Positions 14,407 through 28,189 are shown, numbered from the stretch's first letter. The stretch is DNA of 64,000 nucleotides from Tetrahymena elliotti 4EA (GCA_000231825.2 JH720300.1:1365928-1429927), one strand, 5' to 3'. Numbers and translations: made by a program. Notes: generated from the sequence alone by a model not told the origin.

Positions 14407-17400
14407 TCAAAGCTTTTTGAGTAATTTAATGATAAGTTCTTTCATTTCAGTCATGTTTGGATAACTTGTGAAAATAGGATAGTGAATAAAATTAGCCCAA
14501 AAAGTTTATATTGCTTCATCACCTTCTTTAATTTCTTCTAATTTGTTTTCTTCTTTTGTTTCAATTTTTTTCTTTTTTTGTTTTTTCTTCTTTTATTTTT
14601 GGTTTTTGTTTGGGCGCATTGCTGCTAAACCTGCTTGTAGAGAACTAGAATTTTATTGCTCTTTGTTTTGATAAAATTATGATTACAATTCAGCTTAACT
14701 TATTTATTACTTTGTTTACTGTATACTATTTGAAGTGTTTAAGTTACTTGAACTGCTCAAATTCGTTTGAGATAATTGTGATTAGCTCTGAATGCTTTAC
14801 TAACTACCACTGCTTGAAAGATTACTTTTTAAAACTGCTTTATAATTATTTTATTTTAGTTCATTTTTTTTGAAAGTAGAGGGCTGTTATTAGCCAGTTA
14901 ATTCAAAAACTACTTTTAAATTGGATTCATCATTATTAACTTCTTCTTCTTTTTAATTGAGGCTTTAGGAAATAATGCTCTATTTTTTTTGATTTTACCT
15001 TTTTATTATGCCCTTATTATTTGCTAAACCATTATCTTCTTCATCTTTATAATTTTCATTTTCTTCATACTCTTCTTCCTCTTCCATTTCTTCATTATCA
15101 TTTTCATCTTTCTCATCAATATCCTCACTTTTTTTGGAGATCTTCTTATGATGTTTTTTCATAATATTATTTTTCTTTTCATTGCTGATGTTTCCATGCT
15201 AATTTGCTTCATGCTTATTTTGTGAATTCAGTTTTTCTTTTTTAAATCCTGAGGATTTAGAATTTGTTTCATCATGGAAATTTTTAGCAAATAATTTATT
15301 TGAATTATTATTTTAGTTGACGTGTCTAGGTGTAGAGTCAATTTCTTCAGCTCCATTAATCTCCTCTAAGTTAATTAAATTCAAGGAAGAATTAGCTAAT
15401 TTACTAGCCAAATTATGTTATTTTTTTATAATTGATGAATGGTCTAAATTTTTCAAAGGACTGTGATTTTCTCCTTTATTAAAGTGATGATTAATTTTTA
15501 TTTTAGAAACCCTTCTTGCTTAATTTTCTTCTATTTTTTATTCTTCGCTTTGTAAATAATCTTGAAAGGAAAGAGGAGTCTGCTCATTTTAATTATTCTA
15601 TTTTTTTATTTTTGATTTGTTATCTTTCTTAATACTAATATCTGTGGCTTTTTAGTTTTCTCCAATCGATTCTTAACTTGAACTGCTCTAACCACTATCA
15701 TTATCTTAGGGTTAAATAGTCATTTTTCTTGTATTTCTTTAAATTTTTTGTTGTATAAATTCTTCTTCTCGTTACTTCTATAATAGAATTTCTTTTTATC
15801 TTAGATTTTCAATGTTCTTCTTTTTTTATGCTTCTAGTTGCTTTTACTTTTCTTTTTCGTATGCAATAATAGGATTATTTACTATCTAATATATATTATG
15901 TTTAACCATAAACTTCAATGCTTCTATCAAATATTCAGTTGTCTTTTTTAGAGATTACTAAAAGCCTTCATTTATCTGTTTAGCATACTATTTTTCAAAA
16001 TATGACCTAAATGCTTTACCACAAAATTAATAAGCAATTTAATAAGAAAAAGGCAATTTTTTTAGTTTAGTTTAATACTATTTTAATTTTGAAAAATATT
16101 GCGACTAAACACCTTTTACGAAATGAGCTAATGTTTTAACTTTATTCTTTTCTATCCTTCTCTTGTAATCAACTAATACTGGTTTAGAAATCCATGATTT
16201 ATCATAAAATTTTTATTCATCTTCAAGCATAGTCTTAAAAGCAACATCCCAATGTTTAATATTTACTACATTCATTACATCTCTAATCTGTAGTAAATTT
16301 CTGTAAGATCTCTATATAGTTATAATATGTTTGTAGTAAACCATCATTTTAGATTAAATTATCATAATCTTTATTTTTTGTTACAAATATTCTCCTGCCA
16401 CTTAATAGGCATTATGTTTCATTAGTTTTTTGAAGGCTTTAACTCTAGTCTTCAAGCAATAATAAACACGAGAGAATGTTCTTTCATCTTTAGTTTTACC
16501 TAGTTTTCTACATAAATACCCATTCATTAATTTATTTAAATTTATCATAGGGTTTGTAAGATTAAGATTTCTAGCTTCTTTCACCTTATAAGCTTTCATG
16601 AAGTAGCTAAATACTTTTATTATTTACATCAAAGCAAATACTTATAACCATCTATATTAAAAACATTATTTGAGTAACCTTACTTCACTCTCTAAACGTC
16701 CATCCGCATCAATTAATTGCTATTTCCTCTCAGCTTTTCTTTAGATTGTGAGTATGTCTTAACCTAATTCTTAATATTTTTGCAAGTTTTTATTGTATTA
16801 TGCTCTAATAATTTTAACTTATTTTTCTTCCTTTAACTTATTCAAATGTTCTTTTCTTTCATTTGGAGAATATTTTCTAACTCCGTCTTTATTGTATTCA
16901 ATAACATTTCTGCATGTCTTATTCTTAAATCTTATCCTTAAAAAGTTATCTTCTTTCTTTTAATCTTCTTCTGATTACTCAACAACATAAAAATTTATAT
17001 TTTTTTCAAATTTCAACTTTTATTCCTTATAAGAAGCTTTCTCAATAATTAATTGATTTTTGTATTCATTAGTAAGGGCATTTTTTCTCTTATCTAAAAA
17101 TTAATTCAGATAACCTCTATCTCCCATATTATTTGTATTACCAATTTTCTTAGAGCTTTATTCTGAGAGAATTCTAAAATTAAATTTGCTTTACTTTTTA
17201 CAAAATATATTCATAAAGATTCCATCTTTAATCTCATTTTTTTAATAATTTATCTTATTAGGAATATCAAAATTTGCAAATAAAAAATCACTATTTTCAA
17301 TATTAGGATTCTCTGTTTTACTGACATAAATTTCCAATTCTCCACCCTCAAGATTGACCTCTAATATGTAAGGAAATTATCTAATTCAATTATATAAATT

Positions 17401-19095
17401 AGTAATATAACTCTATCAAATATTAATAAATTTTTGTTAAAACATTTTGCGAAATAGTTCATTTAAAATAGAGACTGATGATTATTAAAAGAGTTTTTTC
17501 ATTTTTTCTTGGGTTTATTTAAAAAATTTTTATCAAAAAGCAAAGAATTTAATTTAAAAAGAACTTTCCCATTTTAAATGAAAATTTTTTAATTTTTATT
17601 TTTTTGCTGATTTTTCTATTAATTTAAACAATTTTCAATACATTCTCATTTTTATTAGCATATTTTTTAGGAAGAAAATAAATAAAATAATTTTAGATAA
17701 CAATCATTTTTACCTTTTAATGCAAGGAATATAATAAGCATTGTATGATAAAGCATACATAGAAGCTTGAATATATTCCTAATCTAAGATATCTATTGGA
17801 GTTTTTAGCTGTTATGTATATCTTATGATGGTCAAGTATTAATTATTAAAGGAAATATCATTCTTTTATGATACAATATCATGTAATTAGTAAGCTTTTT
17901 CAATACACTTCATAGCTTTCATATACTTTTCTTCTATTTAAGAGGCAGGTGAAGCCGATTTTTCAGTTTCTAAACTCATTTATTTTTACTTCGTTCTATC
18001 TTTATCATTTAAATCATTCGTTTTAAATATTGTATCTGTATTCTAACCAACATGAATTAATCTGTGTGGTAGATACCTATTTTTATCCTATTTAGAAGGT
18101 GAATCAGAGCTGCTTCTTTCAGCTTTAAATTTTGTAAAGGGATTATGTATTTTGCTTGTTGTAAATTTAGATTAAAAATTCTAAAAGTGTATTTTGCTTA
18201 CATCTTTTTTTTAAAAGTTAGGCAGAGTTTGGTTTTGTTTTTTTTGCTTATTTAAGTTATTTTTGTTGATGGTATTTTTATTTTTTAAAAAAAGTACTTT
18301 TTAGTCTATATCTAATATATTTTGTTTCTAATCTTCAATTTATTAAATGCTACTTTCATCCAGTATTCCTACTTGAGCTAGCTTTTATAATTACAAAGAA
18401 CTGTTAGCATGATTAGATGATAATAAAAACTAAGGGCTTGTTATATTTAATTAAGATTATCTTTATTGATTTTAATCTCTCATAGGAGAGAGAGATCTAT
18501 ATGCAAAATAAGTTTCTTTGGGTACATTCATTTTATTTATTACATATCTAGGTTTATTAAATTCTTTTTAATCAGGTATTAATTTTTTGTTTATTTAAAC
18601 ATTATTGGCAGTTTTAGGTCTTTTTGAAGTTACATCTTCTACAGGAATATTATTATTTTAGGTAGTTTGTATTGTTTTATTCTAATTCATAGAATTAAAA
18701 CTTTACTATTTAGCAAATTGGCTTTTATAAATTTTATTATTACTGTTATCATCGTTATTGTAGTTAGTAGCCTTTAAAGATTTCTAGCTAAAAATTTAAA
18801 CAACTGATATGTTTTATTAAGAATTTTTATTCATTTTTTCATTATATGTAGCATTCTAATAACCAGAAGGATCTTTTTATTCATAATCCTCAATACAATT
18901 TATTTTAGATTAATTGCGTGTTTCATCTTAGGACTAAGACTCTTCTTTAAAAAATTATTACAGCTTGATAGGTTCTTAAAAAAATTAAAATTCATCATCT
19001 TCACTCTCCTCTGAGTTCTCCTCATATTTCTCTTCTTCTTCTTCCTAGTATGCATCTTCTTCCTCTTCTTCAACAATTTAAGAATATTTTTCCAT
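14407..19095 (-). CDS. Large unrecognised protein with charged coiled-coil region
   Basis: On the minus strand the frame runs from ATG at 19095 to TGA at 14407, with one intron (17381-17713, 333 nt). The two exons total 4,356 nt, or 1,451 residues. It opens with an acidic stretch, then about 400 Asn/Gln/Ser-rich residues. Residues ~460-960 are less repetitive and may be the folded core, with an IQ-like motif (IQRSYRNLLQIR, near residue 816) whose final Arg is one position out from the calmodulin-binding consensus. A Lys/Glu/Gln coiled-coil stretch sits around 955-1000. The C-terminus is Ser/Asn-rich, then poly-Lys, then a short hydrophobic/aromatic end. I do not recognise the family. A cytoskeletal or ciliary role would fit the composition but is a guess. 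TCA triplets checked between 15060 and 15480 all fall outside this frame. Confidence 0.7.
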
Positions 19096-19946
19096 AGTAG
19101 ATTTTTTATTTGTTCTACTTCTTTGATTTTATTTCCAATAGCTTTATACTTTTTTTAATTAAAAATATAAAGCTTTATGATAATAAGTAAGAAAAATAAT
19201 TTGATTCAAATTGAATACATTATTTTTCCTAATGAAGTCAATCAAATATTCTTAAATTCTACAAATCTTTTTTGAATGTATTATGTATGATATATTATTT
19301 TAAGTTTTATTAACAATTTCTCTAAGCTAATTCCAAAATCATCAATTATCAAAAATTTTAAATTGAAGAAGCTACTTTTTCTAAATTAAAAAATAATTTT
19401 AATGAAGAAAATGCATTTTTGAATAGTCAAATTTTAATTAACTATTGAAAAAATAAAAGCAAATTTCAAATTTATTAAATAATTTAATGTAAAAATTGAA
19501 TTAAATAAAAACTATTTGTTAATTTACAAAAATTATTAAAAAATCAATCTACATCGCTACATCGCCACCTATTTAAAAATTTAGTCAGAGTTTCCTGATA
19601 AAAATTAATAATTACAGTATATTTTGATACTAATTGAGTTGAATTCCATATTCCTTTTTTTAAATGAATAAATTTTATGAAAATTTACATATGATAAATG
19701 TTTGAGTAAATTGTTGGAATAAATAAATAAATAGAAGTGATTGATATAATTTAGAAGAAAATTTGAATAAGTATGATGAAATCAAATATGAATGTATATA
19801 AGGCAAACATATTATTTTTAATATAGTTTATTTGAATAATAGGTAAAAAAATGGCTAATACAAATAATATTCTTAATTCGTTTAAAGAAAGAAAGTAATA
19901 AAATTGATTAAAAGTTAGAATATTATTTTTATTCATTAAATATTCT
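19096..19946. other. AT-rich intergenic region
   Basis: Spacer on the 3' side of the Ca2+-ATPase gene and the 5' side of the 14407-19095 gene, both on the minus strand. A 72-codon minus-strand frame at 19751-19969 overlaps the ATPase stop region in another frame and is not supported as a gene. Confidence 0.65.
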
Positions 19947-22900
19947 TCAATTATATCTTTGTAATTCAATTGGATTGTTCTCAGTAGCTGGTTTTCTTTG
20001 TGAACCTCTTACTGAAATTCTTTAGGTAAATGAATTTCTTACTGAGCTACGTTATTTAAGAAGAGAAGGTCTAACAAAAACATCCTTTAAGCTACCTGTA
20101 GTTTCTACTTCTGCAGAAGCTCCTTCCCTGAAAGGATTTATGCGATTAAACAAAGCTTCTAATGATGGGGGAGTGAATTTGGCTAAGAAACCAACAACCA
20201 AGGATGTAGCACTGATAACAAGGCATTGAATATTTTAATCAGTTGTCAAGGGTGAGCATCTAACAGCTCTTCCACCATATTCGACAAGAGCCATTTAAAC
20301 AACAAGAGTTACAATAAGAATTATAATGAACATAGGATTATTGAAAAATCCTGCAAAGGGATTGATTTCAGAAGCCTTAAGTTTTCTTGCATTAATTTCA
20401 TTAAAAACTTAAAGGAAAACGAAAATTTAGAAGAAGAAAGTCAAGTGAACACCATTTTCATAGGTCCATTTTTCATGTCCAATACCATTTGGAACACCAA
20501 ATAATTCAGGACCATAGAAAAGAACAGTGGTCAAGACTGCAATTTGATAAATAGCTTAGACAATAATGTTGTTCCACATGGTAGGGGTAATGATGACTTC
20601 ATGACGCTTGACAGGCTTTCTCTTAAGTAATTCATTATTGGGAGGTTCAGTGGCCAAAGCTAAAGCAGCAAAGGTATCCATAATTAAATTAACCCAAAGC
20701 ATTTAGACTGTGTTTAAGGGAGATTCTCTTATAATGACACCACCCATGAATGCCATGAATAAGGCAACAACGTTAATTGTTAGTTAGAATTAAATGAACT
20801 TTCTGATGCAATCAAATATGTTTCTACCCCACTTGATAGCAGTGATAGTGCTATTTAAATTCAATAGAAATTTTTAATATCTAATTAAATTTTGCTAAAA
20901 ATTTACCTTGAAAAGTTATCATCTATCAAAATAATGCCAGCTGCTTCTTTTGCAACTTCTGTACCTGCAATACCCATAGCAAAACCAATATCAGCCTTCT
21001 TAAGAGCAGGTGCATCATTTGTACCATCACCAGTAACTGCAACGACAGAACCACATTTTTGCAAACCAGTAACTAATAAGAACTTATCGTCAGGAGTACT
21101 TCTTGCTAAAACTCTTAAATGAGGCTTAATTTCTCTGAAAACATCTAAGTTACCAATGTCATATCTAATAACTTTTCCATCTTCACCTCTAACTTCTCTA
21201 AGACCTCCAACCTATTTAATTATTAAATATTTATATTTATTTTCATTTCATTTTTTTAAACAAATCTATAATTAAATATTTAATTACCTTTTCTCTAAAA
21301 CGCTTTCCTTCCATAACAGTGTAAACGTTGTCTTTAGGATTAAAATCTTAATCAATAATACCAGCTTCTTTGGAAATAGCAATAGCAGTATCTAAATTAT
21401 CACCAGTAACCATTCTTACAGTAACACCAGCTTCTTTGCATGTTGAAACTGCCTAACGAATACCTTTTCTAAGAGGATCTTGAATACCGACCATACCTAA
21501 AATAATTAAATCTCCTTCAAGATATTTATCTTCAGGGAGCTAATCAACTTTAACCAAGGGAATTTCTTTATAAGTTAAGAGCAAAGTTCTTAAAGAGTCG
21601 TTAGCAAACTTCTTTTAGATTTCCTTAATTTTAATTAAGAAGTCTTCATTAATACTTTCAACTTAACCATTTCTGTTAATGAATTTCTTGCAGTAATCAA
21701 GAATAATATCAGGAGCACCCTTAGTATAAACTCTCAAAATATTTTTGTTTCCTTCTTTAGGCAAGTAGACAGTACTCATTCTCTTTCTATCAGAAGAGAA
21801 GGGAATAACTTTAATGATCTAATTTGTTAACAAAAAATTATAAAAACATTGTAAAAAATATAAAATTTGCATACATTGTCAGAAGGTCTGTAATTTCTAT
21901 AGTCTACTTCAAGTTAGTAAGCTAATTCTAATAGAGCGCATTCAGTCTTATTACCATTTTGCTAAAATTTACCATTCTTTTCAATAGTAGGGAAAGCATT
22001 AGAGTTGACACATAATCTATTTATTAATAATAATAAAATAAATATAATGTTAAAAACACTTTTTCAAATCTAATTTATTTATTTGCTTTATCAATTTATA
22101 TACTATCTATTTAGCTATTTTTATTTAACTTCCTATGAATGTTAAAAAGTCTAAAAAATTAATGTAAAAAATTTTTTACCCTTCAGTGAGTAGTTGAATG
22201 AAACTGGTAGAATAGCTTTTGCTATCAAAATCACTTTAAACTTCTTCAAGAGCGAATAATTTTTTTACTTTCATTCTATTTTCAGTAAGAGTACCAGTCT
22301 TATCACTGCAAATAGTATCAGCACCACCCATAGTCTCACAAGATTCAAGTGTTCTAACGAGGTTATTTTCATCTTTCATTTTACCAACTGCAAAAGCTAA
22401 AGCTATAGTGACAGCTAAAGGAAGACCTTCCGGAATAGCCATGACAATAATAGCAACACCAATGATAAAGAAATCAACAATTTGTGATAAATTTTCAAGA
22501 GTAAACAATGAAGCTTCAGGGTCTTCACTGTTAACAACAGAGATGATTAAATTGATAAGCATAGCAAGGAAGGTAAAAGAAGCAGCATAAATTCCAATTT
22601 TACCAATCTAGTCTACTAAAACATTCAATTTAACTTGTAAAGGAGTCTTCTTGTCTTCTTCATCTTCTTCGTTCATCAAAGCCATTTGCTTTCCAACACT
22701 GCTATTTTAACCTACAGCCATAACAACCATTTCACCACTACCTTCAATAGTCTTAGAACCTGCAATTAAGAAAGGCCTAGCAGATTTACCAGGTTCTCCA
22801 ATAGCATACTTTTTGATAGGATCAGTTTCACCTGTGATGCTCGATTCATCACTAACCAAGTTATTGCCCTTGATGAGGAAACCGTCAACTGGTAAAATAT

Positions 22901-24110
22901 CACCAGTTTCGATATGCATAATGTCACCAACTAGGAGTGAGAAAATAGAAATGTGAACTACCTATTTTGAAAATTAAAATTATTTTCAAGAAAAATGTCA
23001 TATTGTTTGATTACTTCTCCATTTCTAATAACTCCTACATCTCTCTAGACAGCTTATTCATTCAATTTTCTAAATTGTTTATCCTTCATGTAATCGTTAG
23101 TTGATGTGATACTAACTATAAGGAAAACAGCAACGAAGATAGCCATACCATCTATCCATCCTTCTGCAATACCTTCTTTAATGCAACCTATAATCAATGA
23201 TACTAATGCAGCAGCACACAAAATTCTAAGGATTTCTTCTTCAAAGCATCCAACAACCTATTTTAAATGATAAATAATTAATTAAATATTTAATAGAATT
23301 AATTATAGTATAGAAATTTTTATAGCAATATTAACTGCAGTTAGTATTTGCTTGGTTTATTTTAGTTTTTTTAAACTTTATCTCTCTAAAACAGAAATGA
23401 AAGTTTATAAATCAAAATTTAAAGTCTTATTGTCACCAAAATAATAGAAAATCACAAATTTGTAAATAATAGTAATAATAATACAAACTCTTCTATATTG
23501 CTTTATTTATTACACATCAGGGGTTTACAGAAGTTTATTTTCTGAAAATAAAAAGAAAAATTGTGTTAAAAAAGCAGCTTACCAACTCCCAAAAACTCTT
23601 TGGAGGTTTTACGATGTTTTCATTTTGATCGAATCTATTTTAAATATGAATTATTAAAGCATTTATTCATAGCTGATGATACTGATATATGTAGCTATTG
23701 AAATAATTAATTACGCTTCAATTCTTTTCTTAAGAGCAGTTTTTGTTGTCTCAATACCTTACTTTATAAATAATATTTTTATAACACTAGTAAAACTAAA
23801 AAAATCAAATTATTTAAGTACCTTAGGATTAGTCTTCAACTTTCTGCAGATACCATCGATACCTCCTATTTCTTCTATTTTTTATAATGAGTGTCCATCT
23901 CTGATATTATCAGGTTAGAATAAATCGCTATTGTTATGTAAAATAGAATTTTAATACTTAATCAATATCAAAATAATGTATGAAAAAGTATCTTCAAGCT
24001 TAAAATAAAAGATAAAATTACCTCAAGGATTATTTATCGATACCGAATTCACCTGAACCCTGGTCTTCGATGTCATTCTTGCCTCTTAGAGGCTCTTTAA
24101 GATTTGACAT
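19947..24110 (-). CDS. P-type Ca2+-transporting ATPase, plasma-membrane (PMCA) type
   Basis: Ten exons on the minus strand (24110-24022, 23900-23822, 23761-23715, 23634-23583, 23257-23015, 22961-22180, 22016-21875, 21818-21288, 21211-20907, 20850-19947) total 3,174 nt, or 1,057 residues. It pumps Ca2+ out of the cytosol at the cost of ATP. Visible motifs in order: actuator TGET (213-216), PEGLPLAVT in transmembrane helix 4, phosphorylation site DKTGTLT with Asp390, the nucleotide-domain KTECALL, DPLR, and [11 protein letters not shown] (about 715-725). Membrane segments follow the usual 10-helix order. The N-terminal block with '[14 protein letters not shown]' is typical of PMCA rather than SERCA pumps. 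The first four exons are tiny (89, 79, 47, 52 nt) but phase-consistent. The tail is short and basic, with a duplicated Q-R-[S/I]-S-V-R-[N/G]-S motif. Family certain; the specific paralogue was not assigned. Confidence 0.95.
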
Positions 24111-25735
24111 GATTAACTCTATGAAAAATTTTAATTAACTCTCTCTCTTATTTGATTTCAAAAATACTATAAATTTTGAGGATGACTAATTTTTATTTAT
24201 AATAATTTTTATATTTATTTTGAATGACAGTGGTCTTTTTTAAATCAATTTTTAAGCGAACTTTAATTACATGAGTAAAGCTTTCATTATTGAATAATAA
24301 ATAATATATATACCATCAAAACAAAATCCATGCAATTAAAGCAAAATTTTATTTAAATCGAAAATTCGTTTAGATATTTAATATCTATATATCTTTCTAC
24401 ATATATTTTTTTCTGAATTACTTATATGCTATCCCTCATTTTTTTACTTTATTCAGTAAGGCTATAGAGATATTTTACTTCATCTTTCTATTCCAAGCTA
24501 ATTCTATTCTTATTTTCCATACCACTTTCATGATAATCCTAAAGAACTGAATGGGAATTTTAAAATGGATTAAAATTATATTAATAAATACTTATTTTGT
24601 TTGATTTTTTTCAAAAGAAATTAAAAGTATATAGTAATAGTTATAAATAATTATTAACTTACAGAAATTGATATAATTTATAAGATATGATGTTACCCTT
24701 ACTTATTATTAATTTTTAGGTTTAATGTTCATTCTAAATTATTAACTATAACCTTACATTTAATCACTATTATCTGTCCAACTTTTTGCGGCAGTTAACA
24801 AACAACCAACTCCCTTCAAAAATTAATTTTTTCTTAACTCTTTCAGATCTGTATCTTTACAAATTATTTTTAAGATAGAAAATAATAAAATATCATTCTC
24901 AATTTTATATTTTTCCACACAATTTATTCATTTTTTAGGTATCTACTATTCGTTTTTGTTTAAATAAGGCTACAAAATAGCTATTGTACCAAGACTTAAA
25001 GTTAATGTTCATTTAGAATTTTGTTTTTATAGTTAAAGTAGTACAGATCTTAGTTTAATTTTTATTAAGATAAATATACCTTAAGATTTTTTTTCCAACA
25101 AGTACAGTTTTCAATAGAAATTTAAATAATTTAATCTTGTAACCAAATAATCAAGTGTATTAAGAAAACTAAGTATTTGAATCAATAATAGTTTTGATTG
25201 AAACCTCAAAAATGAGAAACACAGTTTAATTTATTTATTTATAATTTTTATTAAGAGATGTAAGGTCATCCAGTACAGCACTAAAAAATACAAAACAATA
25301 TGATTTCTTTATCTCCAAGTTTGTTTGGAATTCTGGAGTTCGATATTAAAGTAAAATTAATTAATTAAAATCGAGAGAGAAATCGAAAAATAAATGCATG
25401 ATAATATTAATTGATTTTAGATACGCATTTGATGTTTGAAAGGTGGGGAACTTTATTTATTACTTTTAACAAAAATAAACAAATAAATTAGCCAATAAAA
25501 CAGTCAAATATAATAAATTTTCGAATAATATAAATTTTTTACTATTTTTAGAATTAAATAAAAAGAAAGATACTAATTATAAATATATGTTAAATTTCTT
25601 TTATTATTCAGTTCAATGCAACCCAACATAAGTATTCCACTCTTATCACTTTTACTTAGTTGTAACATAAAATTTATTTTTACACATTAGTTAATTTAAT
25701 TGATAAAATTATTAATCTCAACTCTCTGATTTGTT
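24111..25735. other. AT-rich intergenic region
   Basis: About 1.6 kb between the promoter side of the Ca2+-ATPase gene and the 3' end of the SAXO-like gene, both minus strand. AT-rich, with no coding-like frame or structured RNA found. Confidence 0.65.
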
Positions 25736-28189
25736 TCATATTGGCTCTGTGAGGCAATATTTACTTTTACTGTTGAGGTATTTTGAGAAATTTTATTAAA
25801 ATTACTTTTTCCATTATTTCTTAAGATTTTTAACATTACAATCTAAAGACATATTTCTATTCGAATGATCTTATTTATACTAGCTAGTAAACTGCCCAAG
25901 ATAAGAAGGAGTTAAATCTACCTCTTTTTGCTTCTAAATTCATAAAATAATTATTAAAAATCAATATTTTTCATAGAATTTTACATAATCTTTATCTTAA
26001 AAAATATTTTAGCTATCATCAGATATTTTGTAGTATGTATTGTAGCTCGTTTCACCTAAAAATGGGGCAAATCTACTGAAAGGTGAAGATGCCTTACTTT
26101 TTTTTAATTATAATTTATTAGAAGTGTAAGTTTAATAATTATTAACTTTTAACCAAATCTTTAAAATGCCTAGCTGTATTATGTCTTGAAAGGGATATTA
26201 TAGTGATCTCGATAACTTGATTATCCTGCAAATTTTATCTTATTGCTAGTTGTGTATTAATATTCAAAATCAAATTTGCCTTGATCTAAACCCCAATTTT
26301 AGAATTATGACTAAAAACATTTTTTTGTGATTATTAAAAACTTAATTTTAAAAGATAATTTTTACTTTATAAGAAGTATTATAATTTATAAGACCCTCAT
26401 TTTTTAAATTGTCTTAATGAATCAGAGGAAATTACTTTTAATAGTCAATTTTATATTATTGATAATCTCTCTATTAATTAACAAAAAATTTAAATCAAAA
26501 ATTTATTTATTTTTCATTTAAAAATGTAAAAAATTTAGTTAACATTCCTTATTTTGATCAATATTTAAATTTTATGGGTAAATAAATATTGAAATTATTT
26601 TAATAATTTAATGATTAAATAACCAATTGATTGTTTGTTTGTTTGTTAACAATAATTAAAATTAATTTTTATTTTGAAAGAATAATAAAGTAGAAATCTT
26701 TTTTTATAAAATTGCATACTTAATTTGTTGTTAAGTTGTTAACTGATTGCTAGCCAGTTTATTTTAAAGATCTAATTTAGTCATTCATTTAAGGGGAGAT
26801 ATCATATCTAATTTTAGGCTAAAAATCTTTAGAATATGATGATTGTTTAAAACAATTAAGTTTTTGTTTATAGATTGCATCACATTTGCAAGTACCACAT
26901 TTACACTTAAAGCAAGCACATTAAGCTAATTATTTTATGAAAATAAAGAATTTATTTACAAAATTTAAAAATATTTTTTACAAATTAGATGCAAAAAATA
27001 GTCTAGGTTATTTGAAAAAATATCTTCCATATTTATTTAAGAATCCTTTAAATCATCTGGTAATAAACTTTTCCAATCTCCATTCTGAATGCATTCTAGC
27101 ACAAATGGGTCAATTTAATCAGAGTCCTAACATTAAGGAGTTAGCCCTAGGCTCATTTATACTGATGAAGAATTATCACTTTTAAAATCTTAGACCTGTC
27201 TCTTAGAGTCAGCATAATCAATTTATTATTCATTTTTATTATCTGTGTTTCTTCATAAGATATAAAATATGAAAGTAAGTTAAAGTAAAAATAAAAACTT
27301 ACTTTGAATCATATTAACAATTGAATGATCTATCTTCTTAAAATTTATTACTTTTTGTTAATTTTTAATTAGTGTTTTTAAAAATGAATGAAAAATTTAA
27401 TTACTAGAGGATATTATTTCTACTAAACAAATTACCCTTGTAGAGTTAATTTAACTTACTCTTCTCATAAATTTGTAAGCTTCTTGATAGATTATTTTCA
27501 TTCCTAATATTTGATTGCTGCTGTATAAAGTTACTACCCTTTTAAGTTATTATAAATTTCTTTTAGTTTATTTGTTAGTAGAATTTATAAAACAAGATAA
27601 CAAGCATTTAAAAATTTAAAATAGCCTTACAAATTTATTTGTCTATCTACTTTATTTTTGCATTTTTTCAGGAATTCTAAAATTTTCTGTACTTCTCAAA
27701 GCCTGGTTTTAAAAATTTCTTTATGAATTAATATCGCTTTCTGTCATTTATGAAAACCTTTTGATTTTTTCTTAAGTAATTGTAGGTTCAAATTTTTCAT
27801 TATCCATCAATGCGCTAGAATTAAAAAGTTCTTGCTCTTTTTTCTCATTGATTTTTTTAGAGTTCATACTTGAATTCATTTTTAACTTTTATTGAGAACT
27901 ATTCATTGTTGAAATATAATCTTTCTCCTATAATTTTTCTAAGTACCAAGCAGGATACTTTTTTTAGAGTTTAACACTTTATTTCTAATCAAAATTAGAT
28001 GGACTCATAAAAGAATAAATGGAATCAGGCGAATTAGAACTTTTATAAGACCTTTCTGTTTTAAATCTTTGCTAAGAACTGATAGAGTTATCTCTGGCTA
28101 TTAAATTCTCTATTTTATTAATACAAGATTAATATTTAGTAATGTTTATGCTTATTTTTAATACTTTGTGACCTTGTAGTTATGGACAT
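25736..28189 (-). CDS. SAXO/STOP-like microtubule-stabilising protein
   Basis: Nine exons (28189-28165, 28109-27631, 27559-27303, 27250-26982, 26925-26720, 26434-26366, 26310-26147, 26096-25985, 25933-25736) total 1,779 nt, or 592 residues. All splice phases agree. Residues 346-358 form a cysteine cluster, CACFKCKCGTCKC, resembling the CxC..CxCG motif at the N-terminus of SAXO (FAM154)/STOP-related proteins. After it come short repeated modules with aromatic/polar cores (for example SSYSKDFQPK, SSYRDHYNIPFK, SPFSRFAPF), like the Mn modules of that family. Such proteins line or stabilise axonemal and basal-body microtubules, so a ciliary location is inferred. Unusually, about 345 Ser/Asn/Lys-rich residues precede the cysteine cluster, which in animals sits at the extreme N-terminus. 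Two fused genes cannot be fully excluded, but the frame is continuous. Start ATG 28189 opens a 25-nt first exon. Confidence 0.65.

Noticed and set aside
22408..22590. + strand ORF inside the Ca2+-ATPase gene
   Set aside because: Shadow of the conserved ATPase exon on the other strand (membrane helix 4 and the region before DKTGTLT).
23676..23918. 80-codon + strand ORF opposite the Ca2+-ATPase 5' exons
   Set aside because: It is antisense to phase-consistent exons 2 and 3 of the ATPase, including a conserved PMCA N-terminal block.
28040..28187. Unspliced reading of the SAXO-like 5' end (MSITTRSQSIKNKHK...)
   Set aside because: Reading through gives TGA after about 55 codons. A 55-nt GT...AG intron (28110-28164) joins ATG 28189 in phase to the long downstream frame.
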